Program-made: the position numbers and the translations under genes
Source: Alistipes indistinctus YIT 12060
GTDB lineage: Bacteria; Bacteroidota; Bacteroidia; Bacteroidales; Rikenellaceae
Direction of reading: 5' to 3'
DNA: 64,000 nt
Assembly (NCBI RefSeq): GCF_025144995.1
Contig: NZ_CP102250.1
Span: forward strand, 1,488,001-1,552,000
The notes under the pieces: model-generated
What the model was told of the DNA's origin: nothing
Database searches by the model: none
Seen by the model: the letters and a program-made list of their open reading frames with translations, nothing else
Shown: positions 18,641 through 26,956 of the stretch, in pieces
Position numbering within the stretch: the stretch's first letter is position 1
Layout of the letters: the number at the start of each line of letters is the position of its first letter

Positions 18641-20599
18641 ATGATCGATAAAGAGACAGTAGACCGCATTTTCGCCTCGGCAAATATCGTCGAGGTAATC
18701 AGCGATTTCGTGCAACTCAAAAAGAAAGGGGTCAATTACCAGGCATGCTGTCCGTTCCATAACGAAAAGACGCCTTCGTTTGTTGTCTCGCCGTCGAAAG
18801 GCCTTTTCAAATGTTTCGGCTGCGGGAAAGGCGGCAACGCCGTCACCTTCGTGATGGAGCACGAAAACATGACCTACCCCGAAGCGCTCAAATACGTGGC
18901 GAAAAAGTACGGCATCGAGGTGGCGGAACGGGAGCTCACCCCCGAGGAAGAGCGCCGCAACGACGACCGCGAAAGCATGATGGTCGTCTCGTCCTATGCC
19001 GCCGAATATTTCGCCAAAACACTGCATGAAACACCGGAGGGGCAAAACATCGGCATCGCCTATTTCCGCGAACGCGGCTTTTCCGACGCTACGATCCTTG
19101 CCTTCGGACTCGGTTACTGCCCCGGCGGCGGTGACACCTTCACACGGCAGGCGCTCAAAGAGGGCTACAAAGAGGAGTTCCTCGCCGCCACCGGACTGAC
19201 CATCAAACGCGAAGACGGAACTTATTACGACCGGTTCAGCACACGTGTGATCTTCCCGATCCACGGCATCAGCGGTCGTGTCATCGCATTCGGCGGCCGT
19301 ACGATGCGCACCGACAAGAAGGTAGCGAAATACCTCAACTCGCCCGAATCGGAAATCTACCACAAAAGCGACGTCCTTTACGGCCTTTATCAGGCCAAAC
19401 GGGCCATTACGCAGGAGGATTGCTGCATCCTGGTCGAAGGTTACACAGACGTCATCTCGATGCACCAGTCGGGAATCGAGAATGTCGTCGCCTCATCCGG
19501 CACTTCGCTGACCGAAGGCCAAATCAGGCTGATCAGCCGGTTTACGAAAAACGTCACGGTGATTTACGACGGCGACAGCGCCGGGATCAAAGCGTCGTTA
19601 CGGGGTATCGACATGATTCTGCGCGAAGGATTGAACGTACGGGTGGTACTGCTGCCCGACGGTGACGATCCCGACTCGTTCGCACGCAAGCACAACGCCA
19701 CGGAGCTTCGTGATTTCATCCTGGGCCACGAAGAGGATTTCATCTCGTTCAAAACACGCCTGCTGCTCGACGAAGCGCAGGGCGACCCGCTGAAGAAAGC
19801 GGCGCTGATCTCCGACATCGTGCAGAGCATTTCGGTGATTCCCGATGCCATTACGCGCTCGGTCTATACGCGCGAATGCGCGAAACAGATGGAGATCGAC
19901 GAACAGGTGTTGTTGCGTGAAATTGCACTCAAGCGCGTCGAACGTTCGGCCGGCAGCGAAGCGAAAGAGTTTGTCCGGCGGCAGGAGATCCTGCGCGGAC
20001 GGGAATCGCCCCCGACCGCTCCGACGTTGCAAAAGCAGGTCATGCCTGGCAGCAGCACCGAAGAATTGGAACGCGAACTGATCAAATACCTCGTCAAATA
20101 CGGCGACCAGTCGTTTGATTACAAAGAAGGGAAAGAGACCGTACAACTGAATGTGGCGGACGTGATCATCGGCGACCTCGAAAACAACGGCATCCGGCTG
20201 ACCAATTCCGCCTACCGTACCATTTACGATGAGTACAAACAGCTATGGGAAGCGGGCGAACAAATCGAGATGCACCGTTTCATCAACCATGCCGACCCGA
20301 CGGTCGCAACTGCGATCGTCGACCTGCTCACTTACGATGACAACTACACGGCCAGCAAGCTGTGGCAGAAACACGACATTATCGTCGAAAGCGAACAGGA
20401 CCGCCTGCCGGTGGCCGTACCGCGCGTGGTCATCCTGTACAAATCGAAGGTGATCGAGACGATCATCGCCGAACTACAGCACAAGCTGTGCAACGAAGAG
20501 CTTTCGGAAGAGGAGCTCGGTACGGTGACACACCAAATTTCGGCACTGAACCAGGAGCGTATCCTGATCGCCAAAAAACTTTCCAGGCTGATTCTTTAG
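18641..20599 (+). CDS. dnaG: DNA primase
   Basis: 652 residues from ATG 18641 (MIDKETVDRIFASANIVEVI). The N-terminal zinc-binding domain is clear: CCPFHNEKTPSF then FKCFGCGKGG. The catalytic core follows (TYYDRFSTRVIFPI, GRVIAFGGRTM, YLNSPESEIYHKS) with TOPRIM acidic residues in LVEGYTDVIS and IYDGDSAGIKA. The C-terminal helicase-binding region is divergent, as usual. The protein makes the RNA primers for DNA replication. Confidence 0.97.
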   Translation: MIDKETVDRIFASANIVEVISDFVQLKKKGVNYQACCPFHNEKTPSFVVSPSKGLFKCFGCGKGGNAVTFVMEHENMTYPEALKYVAKKYGIEVAERELTPEEERRNDDRESMMVVSSYAAEYFAKTLHETPEGQNIGIAYFRERGFSDATILAFGLGYCPGGGDTFTRQALKEGYKEEFLAATGLTIKREDGTYYDRFSTRVIFPIHGISGRVIAFGGRTMRTDKKVAKYLNSPESEIYHKSDVLYGLYQAKRAITQEDCCILVEGYTDVISMHQSGIENVVASSGTSLTEGQIRLISRFTKNVTVIYDGDSAGIKASLRGIDMILREGLNVRVVLLPDGDDPDSFARKHNATELRDFILGHEEDFISFKTRLLLDEAQGDPLKKAALISDIVQSISVIPDAITRSVYTRECAKQMEIDEQVLLREIALKRVERSAGSEAKEFVRRQEILRGRESPPTAPTLQKQVMPGSSTEELERELIKYLVKYGDQSFDYKEGKETVQLNVADVIIGDLENNGIRLTNSAYRTIYDEYKQLWEAGEQIEMHRFINHADPTVATAIVDLLTYDDNYTASKLWQKHDIIVESEQDRLPVAVPRVVILYKSKVIETIIAELQHKLCNEELSEEELGTVTHQISALNQERILIAKKLSRLIL

Positions 20600-20776
20600 C
20601 ACAAACGGACCGAAAAAAACAACTCGCTTACAACCAATATATTACCACACAACACCCACCTACCGAGCGGTCTCGGACTGGAAATCGGCCAACTCGAGAT
20701 CACTCTTTCCTGCCCGTTACAACCGAATACAACAGCACCCCGTTCCGCACTGACTAATACACATAAAACTTTTATC

Positions 20777-21259
20777 ATGAAAAAATTATTCCTGTTTACA
20801 CTCGGGGCATTCCTCCTGTCCGGTTTTCAAGTCCACGCCCAATCGCCTGAATTCAATGCCAAGCTCAAACAGATGATGGAGATATCAGGCGCTAACGCAG
20901 TGCAACGGCAATTACCGGAACAGATGATACAAATGATGCAACAACAGATGCAACAAAATAGCAATCAGCTTTCGGAGAATACGATGCAGCAAATGAAAGT
21001 CCTATTCGACAATTCATTTACCCAGCTGATGGATCTGATGGTTCCTATTTACGCCAAGTACTATACGGAAGAGGATCTCGACAACATCATCCGTTTTTAC
21101 GAAACTCCGTCTGGCCGGAGAATGGCGGATGCGCAACCCAAAATCGCTACCGATGCCATGGGGGTCGCCCAACAATGGGCAATGCAGTTCGCCCAAAAGA
21201 TGGGGGAAATCTTCAAATCAGCCCAAGCCAGCGAACCGAGTTCTGTCCCCGGTAAATAA
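20777..21259 (+). CDS. DUF2059 domain-containing secreted protein
   Basis: 160 residues. A signal peptide (MKKLFLFTLGAFLLSGFQVHAQ) is followed by a Gln/Met-rich helical stretch (QMIQMMQQQMQQNSNQLSEN) and a DUF2059 segment (VPIYAKYYTEEDLDNIIRFY, TPSGRRMADAQPKI). The family is widespread in Gram-negative bacteria and has no agreed function. The protein is expected in the periplasm or at the outer membrane. About 175 bases of upstream sequence hold no clear promoter box. Confidence 0.85.
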   Translation: MKKLFLFTLGAFLLSGFQVHAQSPEFNAKLKQMMEISGANAVQRQLPEQMIQMMQQQMQQNSNQLSENTMQQMKVLFDNSFTQLMDLMVPIYAKYYTEEDLDNIIRFYETPSGRRMADAQPKIATDAMGVAQQWAMQFAQKMGEIFKSAQASEPSSVPGK

Positions 21260-21315
21260 ACGGCTACAAACCGGCCCCACGTCAAACACCCGATGGAGAC
21301 CGTAGTACAAAAAAG

Positions 21316-21342
21316 AAACGGCTGCCCGCTGGGCAGCCGTTT
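21316..21342 (+). terminator. GC-rich hairpin, probable terminator
   Basis: Twelve-base-pair perfect stem AAACGGCTGCCC / GGGCAGCCGTTT with a three-base loop, about 60 bases after the DUF2059 gene. The T run is short on the plus strand. The A-rich side (21310-21318) gives a U run on the minus strand, so it could also serve the galE transcript coming from the right. Confidence 0.75.
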
Positions 21343-21500
21343 CCCCCTATAAGTTACACCGAGTAAGATTGCTACGGGGCTTCGCTCTTTTAGGCCGTTG
21401 TTCTGCTTATATACACTGCCCGTAACACGGGTACTATCGACATTTCCATAAGCCAACCGGCAAATCATACCGATCCGTATTCAGAGCAATTGGGTCGGAC

Positions 21501-22526
21501 TTACTTGATCCCGCGCAGCCGTTTTTCCCAATTCCATGCAGAAAGCAGCGTCTCACCCGTAGAACGCTGCGCCTTCCAACCCAGTTCCCGGTTTGCAAAG
21601 GAGGTATCGGCCCAGATTTTCTCGATGTCGCCGGCCCGGCGTCCGACAATCTTGTGGTTCACTTTGACACCGGTAGCCTTTTCGAACTCAGCAATCAGCT
21701 CCAGTACCGACAGGCCCTTGCCTGTTCCGACATTGAAGAATTCGTAATTGCCTTTGCTTTTACCGCCGGTCATCCGGTCGACCGCCACTACGTGCGCACG
21801 GGCCAGGTCGGTCACATCGATGTAATCGCGGACCGCCGAGCCGTCCGGGGTATCGTAATCGTCGCCGAAAACGCTCAGGCACTCGCGAAGCCCAGCAGCC
21901 GTCTGGGTAATGAAGGGCACCAGGTTCATCGGTACCCCCTTGGGCAATTCGCCGATCAAAGCCGACGGATGGGCGCCGATCGGGTTGAAATAACGCAGTG
22001 CGATTCCATAAATGGCCGGATAGGCATGTACCGTATCCCGCAGGATATCCTCGCAAATCTGCTTCGTATTGCCATAGGGCGACTGAGCGCTCTGGCGCGG
22101 CGTTTGCTCCGTAACCGGCAGCACCTCGGGCTGGCCGTATACCGTGCAGGAGGACGAGAAAACGATATTGCGAACACCTTTGTCACGCATCAGTTCGAGG
22201 ATGGTGATAAGCGACTGGAGGTTATTCCGGTAGTAAAGCAACGGTTTGTCGACCGATTCACCCACCGCCTTCGACGCCGCGAAATGGATGATCGAATTGA
22301 ACTTATACTTATCGAAGATACGGGCCATCGCCTCTTTGTCGGTGCAATCCACCTGTTCGAAGGGAACCTCTACGCCGGTAATCTTGCGAACACCCTCGAC
22401 CGCACCGAATTCGGAGTTCGACAAGTTGTCGACGATCACCACATCGTATCCGGCCCCGATCAACTCGACGGTCGTGTGCGAACCGATATACCCGGCTCCA
22501 CCTGTAACCAATACTGTCTCTTTCAT
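21501..22526 (-). CDS. galE: UDP-glucose 4-epimerase
   Basis: 341 residues from MKETVLVTGGAGYIGSHTTV (ATG 22524-22526). A longer start at 22577 falls inside the promoter box and is rejected. It shows the NAD-binding GGAGYIGSH, the SSSCTVYG segment with the catalytic Ser/Thr, the YGNTK catalytic Tyr-Lys pair, and RYFNPIGAHPSALIGE. The enzyme interconverts UDP-glucose and UDP-galactose for galactose use and glycan precursors. It is divergent from manA, another sugar-nucleotide precursor gene. Confidence 0.97.
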   Translation of the reverse strand: MKETVLVTGGAGYIGSHTTVELIGAGYDVVIVDNLSNSEFGAVEGVRKITGVEVPFEQVDCTDKEAMARIFDKYKFNSIIHFAASKAVGESVDKPLLYYRNNLQSLITILELMRDKGVRNIVFSSSCTVYGQPEVLPVTEQTPRQSAQSPYGNTKQICEDILRDTVHAYPAIYGIALRYFNPIGAHPSALIGELPKGVPMNLVPFITQTAAGLRECLSVFGDDYDTPDGSAVRDYIDVTDLARAHVVAVDRMTGGKSKGNYEFFNVGTGKGLSVLELIAEFEKATGVKVNHKIVGRRAGDIEKIWADTSFANRELGWKAQRSTGETLLSAWNWEKRLRGIK

Positions 22527-22574
22527 CTTTTCCAGCTCTGTTAGATTTGTTATTTTCCCGTTATCAATGAGCTC

Positions 22575-22582
22575 CAAAGGTA
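22575..22582 (-). promoter_or_regulatory. -7 box for galE
   Basis: Reads TACCTTTG on the minus strand, a full TAnnTTTG match, giving a leader of about 40 bases before galE. It lies only 21 bases from the manA -7 box on the other strand. Confidence 0.6.
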
Positions 22583-22603
22583 TGAATTATCGTGATAAAA
22601 GTG

Positions 22604-22611
22604 TACTTTTG
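22604..22611 (+). promoter_or_regulatory. -7 box for manA
   Basis: TACTTTTG, a full TAnnTTTG match, 35 bases before the manA ATG. It faces away from the galE box. Confidence 0.6.
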
Positions 22612-22646
22612 CAACTACAAAATCGCACAATCAAAAACGTTAGAAT

Positions 22647-23615
22647 ATGCTCTACCCCCTGAAATTCAACCCCCTGTTCGAAGAACGAATCTGGGGTGGC
22701 GACCAGCTCCGCCGCAAAATGGACAAAAAGCTGCCCGAAGGCAAACTCATCGGCGAAAGCTGGGAACTTTCCGCCGTGCCGGGGAACGTTTCGGTCGTCG
22801 CCAACGGCAAACTAGCCGGAAACAGCCTCGAAGAGTTGATCGAAGTATACATGGGTGAACTGGTAGGCGACAAGATTTACAATAAATTCGGCCTGCTGTT
22901 TCCGTTGTTGATCAAGCTGATCGACGCACAGGACGCGCTTTCGATCCAGGTGCATCCGAACGACAAACTTGCACTGGAACGCCATAACTCGTACGGCAAA
23001 ACCGAAATGTGGTACGTAATCGACAGCGAAAAAGACGCCGAATTGTGCCTCGGGTTCAACCGCCCAGTCACCAAAGAGGAGTACCTGCGCCACGTAGCCG
23101 ACGGCACACTGGCCGACATCCTCGCACGCATGCCGGTCAAACCCGATAACGCCTATTTTATTCCGGCGGGTGCGATCCATGCAATCGGCAAAGGTATCCT
23201 GATCGCCGAAATCCAGCAGACTTCGGACATCACCTACCGCGTATTCGACTGGAACCGGGTGGACAAGAACGGCAAAGGTCGCGAACTGCATACCGACCTG
23301 GCTGCCGATGCGATCAACTTCGCTCCCGACCAACACTACGACGTCACGCACAAGCCCGAAATGAACAGGTCGGTCAACCTGGTCGAATGCCCTTATTTCA
23401 CTACCAATGTGATTGAGGTCAAAGGCCAGCTCGTACGTTCTTACGAAGCGCTGGATTCATTCGTGATCTACATGATCCTCGAAGGAAACCTCACGTTGAA
23501 ATGGAACGGCGGCAGCGAAACCGCCGTCAAAGGCGAAACCATCCTCATCCCGGCCTGCATCGAGCAGGTCACCCTCGAAGGAGAGGGGAAACTGCTGGAG
23601 ATTTACATCGACTAG
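22647..23615 (+). CDS. manA: Class I mannose-6-phosphate isomerase
   Basis: 322 residues, the short class I form. It starts MLYPLKFNPLFEERIWGG. Zinc ligands lie in IQVHPNDKLALERH and KTEMWYVID, and the active-site segment PAGAIHAIGKGILIAEIQQ is intact. The C-terminal cupin is complete (LEGNLTLKWNGGSE, ILIPA). It interconverts fructose-6-phosphate and mannose-6-phosphate, feeding GDP-mannose and GDP-fucose synthesis or mannose breakdown. It has its own promoter and a strong terminator, so it is monocistronic. Confidence 0.95.
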   Translation: MLYPLKFNPLFEERIWGGDQLRRKMDKKLPEGKLIGESWELSAVPGNVSVVANGKLAGNSLEELIEVYMGELVGDKIYNKFGLLFPLLIKLIDAQDALSIQVHPNDKLALERHNSYGKTEMWYVIDSEKDAELCLGFNRPVTKEEYLRHVADGTLADILARMPVKPDNAYFIPAGAIHAIGKGILIAEIQQTSDITYRVFDWNRVDKNGKGRELHTDLAADAINFAPDQHYDVTHKPEMNRSVNLVECPYFTTNVIEVKGQLVRSYEALDSFVIYMILEGNLTLKWNGGSETAVKGETILIPACIEQVTLEGEGKLLEIYID

Positions 23616-23663
23616 CCGTTACCATCGGGACCTGTCCGCAATCCGGATTTACGGCATATTATG

Positions 23664-23698
23664 AACGCAGGCGAAGTTTCGGACTTCGCCTGCGTTTT
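23664..23698 (+). terminator. Rho-independent terminator after manA
   Basis: Fourteen-base-pair perfect stem AACGCAGGCGAAGT / ACTTCGCCTGCGTT with loop TTCGG, ending in TTTT. It closes the manA transcript. Confidence 0.88.
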
Positions 23699-23764
23699 GC
23701 ACTGTCATACCGTATCGTGCGAAAATATTTTACTGCCGCACATCCTACTCCGACGCTCGACAGA

Positions 23765-24343
23765 CTATGACTTTTTCGTATTGTTGGCAATAGCGGCCAA
23801 CGCACGGTAGACTTCTGCAACCACACGAGCAACGATCACGATCAGGAACCCGTAAATCGGGAAAAGGACGATTCCCATAAAGCTGAAATCGAGGAAACCG
23901 AAGCCGAGCGCACGGTTCATCAGGAACATATCGTCACCCAAAATCAAAGACAACAACAACGACAGCAAACCGCCCACAACGGCGATCCATGTTCCGGCCC
24001 ACTCGCCGGCCGTCTGGATAAAATCCGAAAAGACGGGTATCGCGATAAAATCATCGCCTTGCTTCGACGATTGCATGATCCGGTTTTTGCGGTTCCACCA
24101 GATCTGGAAACTGATCCAGCCACCCAAAGCCAACACAAGAAAAGCAATGATAAAAGCAATAACCACCTTCCCGCCGGCATGGAACACCCCCAAACGGCAG
24201 GACTGCGCCAGAACGATCAGCGGAAACAACAGGTTCAGAACAGCCAATACACTATACAACCAACAGAACGGCTGGCGGAAAAAACGGCCCGAATCGATAT
24301 AATCGAGATAGGGTCGGACGAAAGTAAAAAACTTGCTTTCCAT
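23765..24343 (-). CDS. Uncharacterised membrane protein
   Basis: 192 residues from MESKFFTFVRPYLDYIDSG (ATG 24341-24343); the upstream extension (35 codons) looks non-coding. I do not recognise a named family. The protein has four or five hydrophobic segments: FCWLYSVLAVLNLLFPLIVL, VVIAFIIAFLVLALGGWISF, TWIAVVGGLLSLLLSLIL and GIVLFPIYGFLIVIVARVVA. The short loop IWWNRKNRIMQSSKQGDDF is positively charged. It looks like a small conserved inner-membrane protein, and nothing nearby hints at its job. Confidence 0.75.
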   Translation of the reverse strand: MESKFFTFVRPYLDYIDSGRFFRQPFCWLYSVLAVLNLLFPLIVLAQSCRLGVFHAGGKVVIAFIIAFLVLALGGWISFQIWWNRKNRIMQSSKQGDDFIAIPVFSDFIQTAGEWAGTWIAVVGGLLSLLLSLILGDDMFLMNRALGFGFLDFSFMGIVLFPIYGFLIVIVARVVAEVYRALAAIANNTKKS

Positions 24344-24517
24344 AGGTCTTGAATTTTGGTTAGACAAAATTTCCGGGGGAGGCGAAACGCCCGTAAAGCA
24401 GTTAAATATACTAAAATAATATTGGAACATCCAACAACTGCACAACAATTAACCCGCTGATAAACAGCTATACCTGCCGCAAATGCACGAAGGCATTGGA
24501 TAACGGATGAAAATCCA

Positions 24518-24525
24518 TATATTTG
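24518..24525 (+). promoter_or_regulatory. -7 box for the dCMP deaminase operon
   Basis: TATATTTG, a full TAnnTTTG match. ATTG at 24495-24498 with a 19-base spacer is a plausible -33 box. It gives a leader of about 45 bases. Confidence 0.6.
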
Positions 24526-24577
24526 TAAACGGGATTTTCACAGAGAGTCCCTCGATGCTCTTTTCAACACGATATTT

Positions 24578-25012
24578 ATGGGATACAAGGAAGAGAAACA
24601 GCGCCAGCTCGATATCCGTTACATGAAAATGGCCCGTATCTGGGCCGAAAATTCATACTGCGTACGGCGTCAGGTCGGCGCGCTGATCGTCCGGGACAAG
24701 ATGATCATTTCGGACGGCTATAACGGCACTCCGTCAGGCTTCGAGAACATTTGCGAGGACGAAGCGGGAAAAACGAAACCTTATGTCCTGCACGCCGAGG
24801 CGAACGCAATCACGAAGGTAGCCAAATCGAACAACAGCAGCGAGGGCGCAACGCTCTACGTCACCTCATCGCCTTGTATCGAATGTGCGAAACTGATCAT
24901 CCAGAGCGGCATCCGCCGGGTAGTCTATGCCGACTCGTACCACAGTTCGGACGGCATCGAATTGCTGGAGCGCGTAGGAATCGAGGTGGTGTGCGTAGAA
25001 CTGTCCGAATAA
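24578..25012 (+). CDS. dCMP/CMP deaminase (ComEB-like)
   Basis: 144 residues. The zinc-dependent deaminase signature is complete: HAEANAI with zinc-binding His72 and catalytic Glu74, and SSPCIECAKL with Cys100 and Cys103. The N-terminal NSYCVRRQVGALIVRDKMI and GYNGTPSG segments match dCMP deaminases, which make dUMP for thymidylate synthesis. It is the first gene of an apparent operon with the DUF4435 gene (eight-base gap) and cysE (about 26 bases). Confidence 0.92.
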   Translation: MGYKEEKQRQLDIRYMKMARIWAENSYCVRRQVGALIVRDKMIISDGYNGTPSGFENICEDEAGKTKPYVLHAEANAITKVAKSNNSSEGATLYVTSSPCIECAKLIIQSGIRRVVYADSYHSSDGIELLERVGIEVVCVELSE

Positions 25013-25020
25013 ACCGACCG

Positions 25021-26022
25021 ATGAAAAAACAGAAACGCTACTACCGCGAAGAACCACAACCCGCCACGCTTCCCATCGTTTCGCGTTATGCGAACGGAGA
25101 TTACCGGCTGGTGAAGGTATTTGTCGAAGGATACGACGACGTGGCTTTCTGGCGCGGCATTTTCGACGACTACGAAACCGACCGGCTCAAATTCGAAATC
25201 AGCGTTCCTCCGCGGCAGGACCTGGCCAAAGGCAAGCGCGTATTGCTGGATATGATTCCCGAAAGCAGCCCCGACCTGCTGCTGTGCGTGGACAGCGATT
25301 TCGACTACCTGTTCGACGGCCACACCGAGCAGTCGCGGTTGGTGAACGAATCGCCCTACCTGTTCCACACCTACGCCTACGCAACGGAAAATTACCTGTG
25401 CCATCCTCCTTCGTTACACCGTATCTGTGCGAAAGCGACCAAAAACGATACGCTGATTTTCGACTTCGAAGCTTTCCTCAGGGAGTATTCGCGCATCATC
25501 TACCCGCTGTTTTTGTGGTACGCCTATTCGGCACGGCGCAAGAGTGAACGGGCTTTCTCGCTGATCGACTTCCGTACCAGCGTGAGGCTCAACTACCTCG
25601 ACTTGCGCGACAACGGGCAACCCACGCTGGAATGGCTCCAGCGGCAGGCCGACAAACGGCTGCACGCACTGGAAGTACACAACCGGGACTGGACACACGA
25701 AGTGCGCCTCTTCGGCGAACAAATCGCCGAATACGGCGTCACGCCGTACAACGTCTACTACTTCATGCAGGGACACACGCTGTTGGACAACGTTATCATC
25801 ACGCTGCTGCACGCCGTTTGCGACAAATTGCGCGACATCACCACACAGCGCATCAATATGGGCACGAAACAGGGCGTTGCGCTGAAAAACGAGATCAGCA
25901 ACTACAACAACGCTCTGCGGAACGTACGCGAGGTACTGCTCGACAACGAGCATTACAAAGACTGCTTCCTTTACCACAAATTGCAAAACGATATCGAGCG
26001 CTACGTCGCCTCGCTGAAATAA
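25021..26022 (+). CDS. DUF4435 protein with a TOPRIM-like nuclease fold
   Basis: 333 residues. The N-terminal half resembles DUF4435 (PF14491), related to the TOPRIM domain of OLD-family nucleases. A conserved Glu sits in KVFVEGYDDVAFWRGIF and an acidic cluster in LLLCVDSDFDYLFDG, spaced as TOPRIM metal ligands would be. The C-terminal half is helical with no recognised domain (HTLLDNVIITLLHAVCDKL). DUF4435 proteins are often paired with an AAA ATPase in mobile or defence loci; here no ATPase is present and the gene sits between dCMP deaminase and cysE. Function is unknown; nucleic-acid processing is an inference from the fold. Confidence 0.8.
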   Translation: MKKQKRYYREEPQPATLPIVSRYANGDYRLVKVFVEGYDDVAFWRGIFDDYETDRLKFEISVPPRQDLAKGKRVLLDMIPESSPDLLLCVDSDFDYLFDGHTEQSRLVNESPYLFHTYAYATENYLCHPPSLHRICAKATKNDTLIFDFEAFLREYSRIIYPLFLWYAYSARRKSERAFSLIDFRTSVRLNYLDLRDNGQPTLEWLQRQADKRLHALEVHNRDWTHEVRLFGEQIAEYGVTPYNVYYFMQGHTLLDNVIITLLHAVCDKLRDITTQRINMGTKQGVALKNEISNYNNALRNVREVLLDNEHYKDCFLYHKLQNDIERYVASLK

Positions 26023-26048
26023 ACCGGAACAGAATTAGCATACCGCAT

Positions 26049-26867
26049 ATGGCCGACGCTATCAAAAATTTTCCCGCACGCCTCTACAAAATGACCGAAA
26101 CTTTCTGCCACGAGGTTCCTTCGCAGGTAGCGGTACGCCGTTTTGTCGACGAACTGACCAATGTGATGTTCCCCGTGCGCGACGACAAGCACATCTCCGA
26201 AGTGCAGATCGCCGCCCGCTGGGAAAAACTCCAACAGGATTTTCTAAAAATCATTTGTCCTCTTTGCTCTTGCAAGCAAGTCGACTGCAAAGAACTGACT
26301 CAAAAGTTTTTCGGCGAGATACCGTTGGTTTACACCGGATTGGTGCGGGATGCGGAAATGTACAGCACCTGCGATCCCGCCTCTTACTGCATCGAAGAAG
26401 TTATCCTGTGCTACCCGGGATTCTACGCCATCATGGTTTACCGCATCGCCCACATCGCCTACCGCCTGCAGATCCCGGTACTGCCCAGGGTGATGACCGA
26501 GTACGCGCACAGCCAGACCGGAATCGACATCAACCCCGGCGCGCAGATCGGCCCCCATTTCTACATCGACCACGGCACCGGCATCGTGATCGGCGAAACG
26601 ACGGTAATCGGCAAGAACGTATGCCTCTATCAAGGCGTTACCCTCGGAGCGACCTACGTGGACAAAGAGCTGCGCGGACAACAGCGCCATCCGACCATCG
26701 AGGACAATGTCATCATTTATGCCGGGAGCACGATCCTCGGCGGCAACACGGTAATCGGCCACGACACGGTGATCGGCGGCAACGTCTGGCTCACCGAATC
26801 GGTTCCCCCGCACTCGACCGTCTACCATAAACCCGAGATCCGCATCAAATCAAAGAAACAGACATAA
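26049..26867 (+). CDS. cysE: Serine O-acetyltransferase
   Basis: 272 residues from ATG 26049 (MADAIKNFPARLYKMTETFC). The left-handed beta-helix is clear: TEYAHSQTGIDINPGAQIG, FYIDHGTGIVIGETTVIG, VCLYQGVTLGATYV and STILGGNTVIGHDTVIGGNV. The active-site His is in DHGTG. The long N-terminal helical extension matches the EpsC/SrpH-type enzymes. It makes O-acetylserine, the substrate of the cysteine synthase encoded about 4 kb downstream. It is the third gene of the dCMP deaminase-DUF4435 operon. Unusually, two close Cys motifs (CPLCSCKQVDC) lie in the N-terminal domain, perhaps a redox or metal site. Confidence 0.93.
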   Translation: MADAIKNFPARLYKMTETFCHEVPSQVAVRRFVDELTNVMFPVRDDKHISEVQIAARWEKLQQDFLKIICPLCSCKQVDCKELTQKFFGEIPLVYTGLVRDAEMYSTCDPASYCIEEVILCYPGFYAIMVYRIAHIAYRLQIPVLPRVMTEYAHSQTGIDINPGAQIGPHFYIDHGTGIVIGETTVIGKNVCLYQGVTLGATYVDKELRGQQRHPTIEDNVIIYAGSTILGGNTVIGHDTVIGGNVWLTESVPPHSTVYHKPEIRIKSKKQT

Positions 26868-26956
26868 GTTCTCCTCATCGACTACTTTAACCTGGTGCAA
26901 GCCATCCGTTCGGGGTACCGTTTCTTCGAAATAGCCGTTTTGAGATTTCCCATCCG

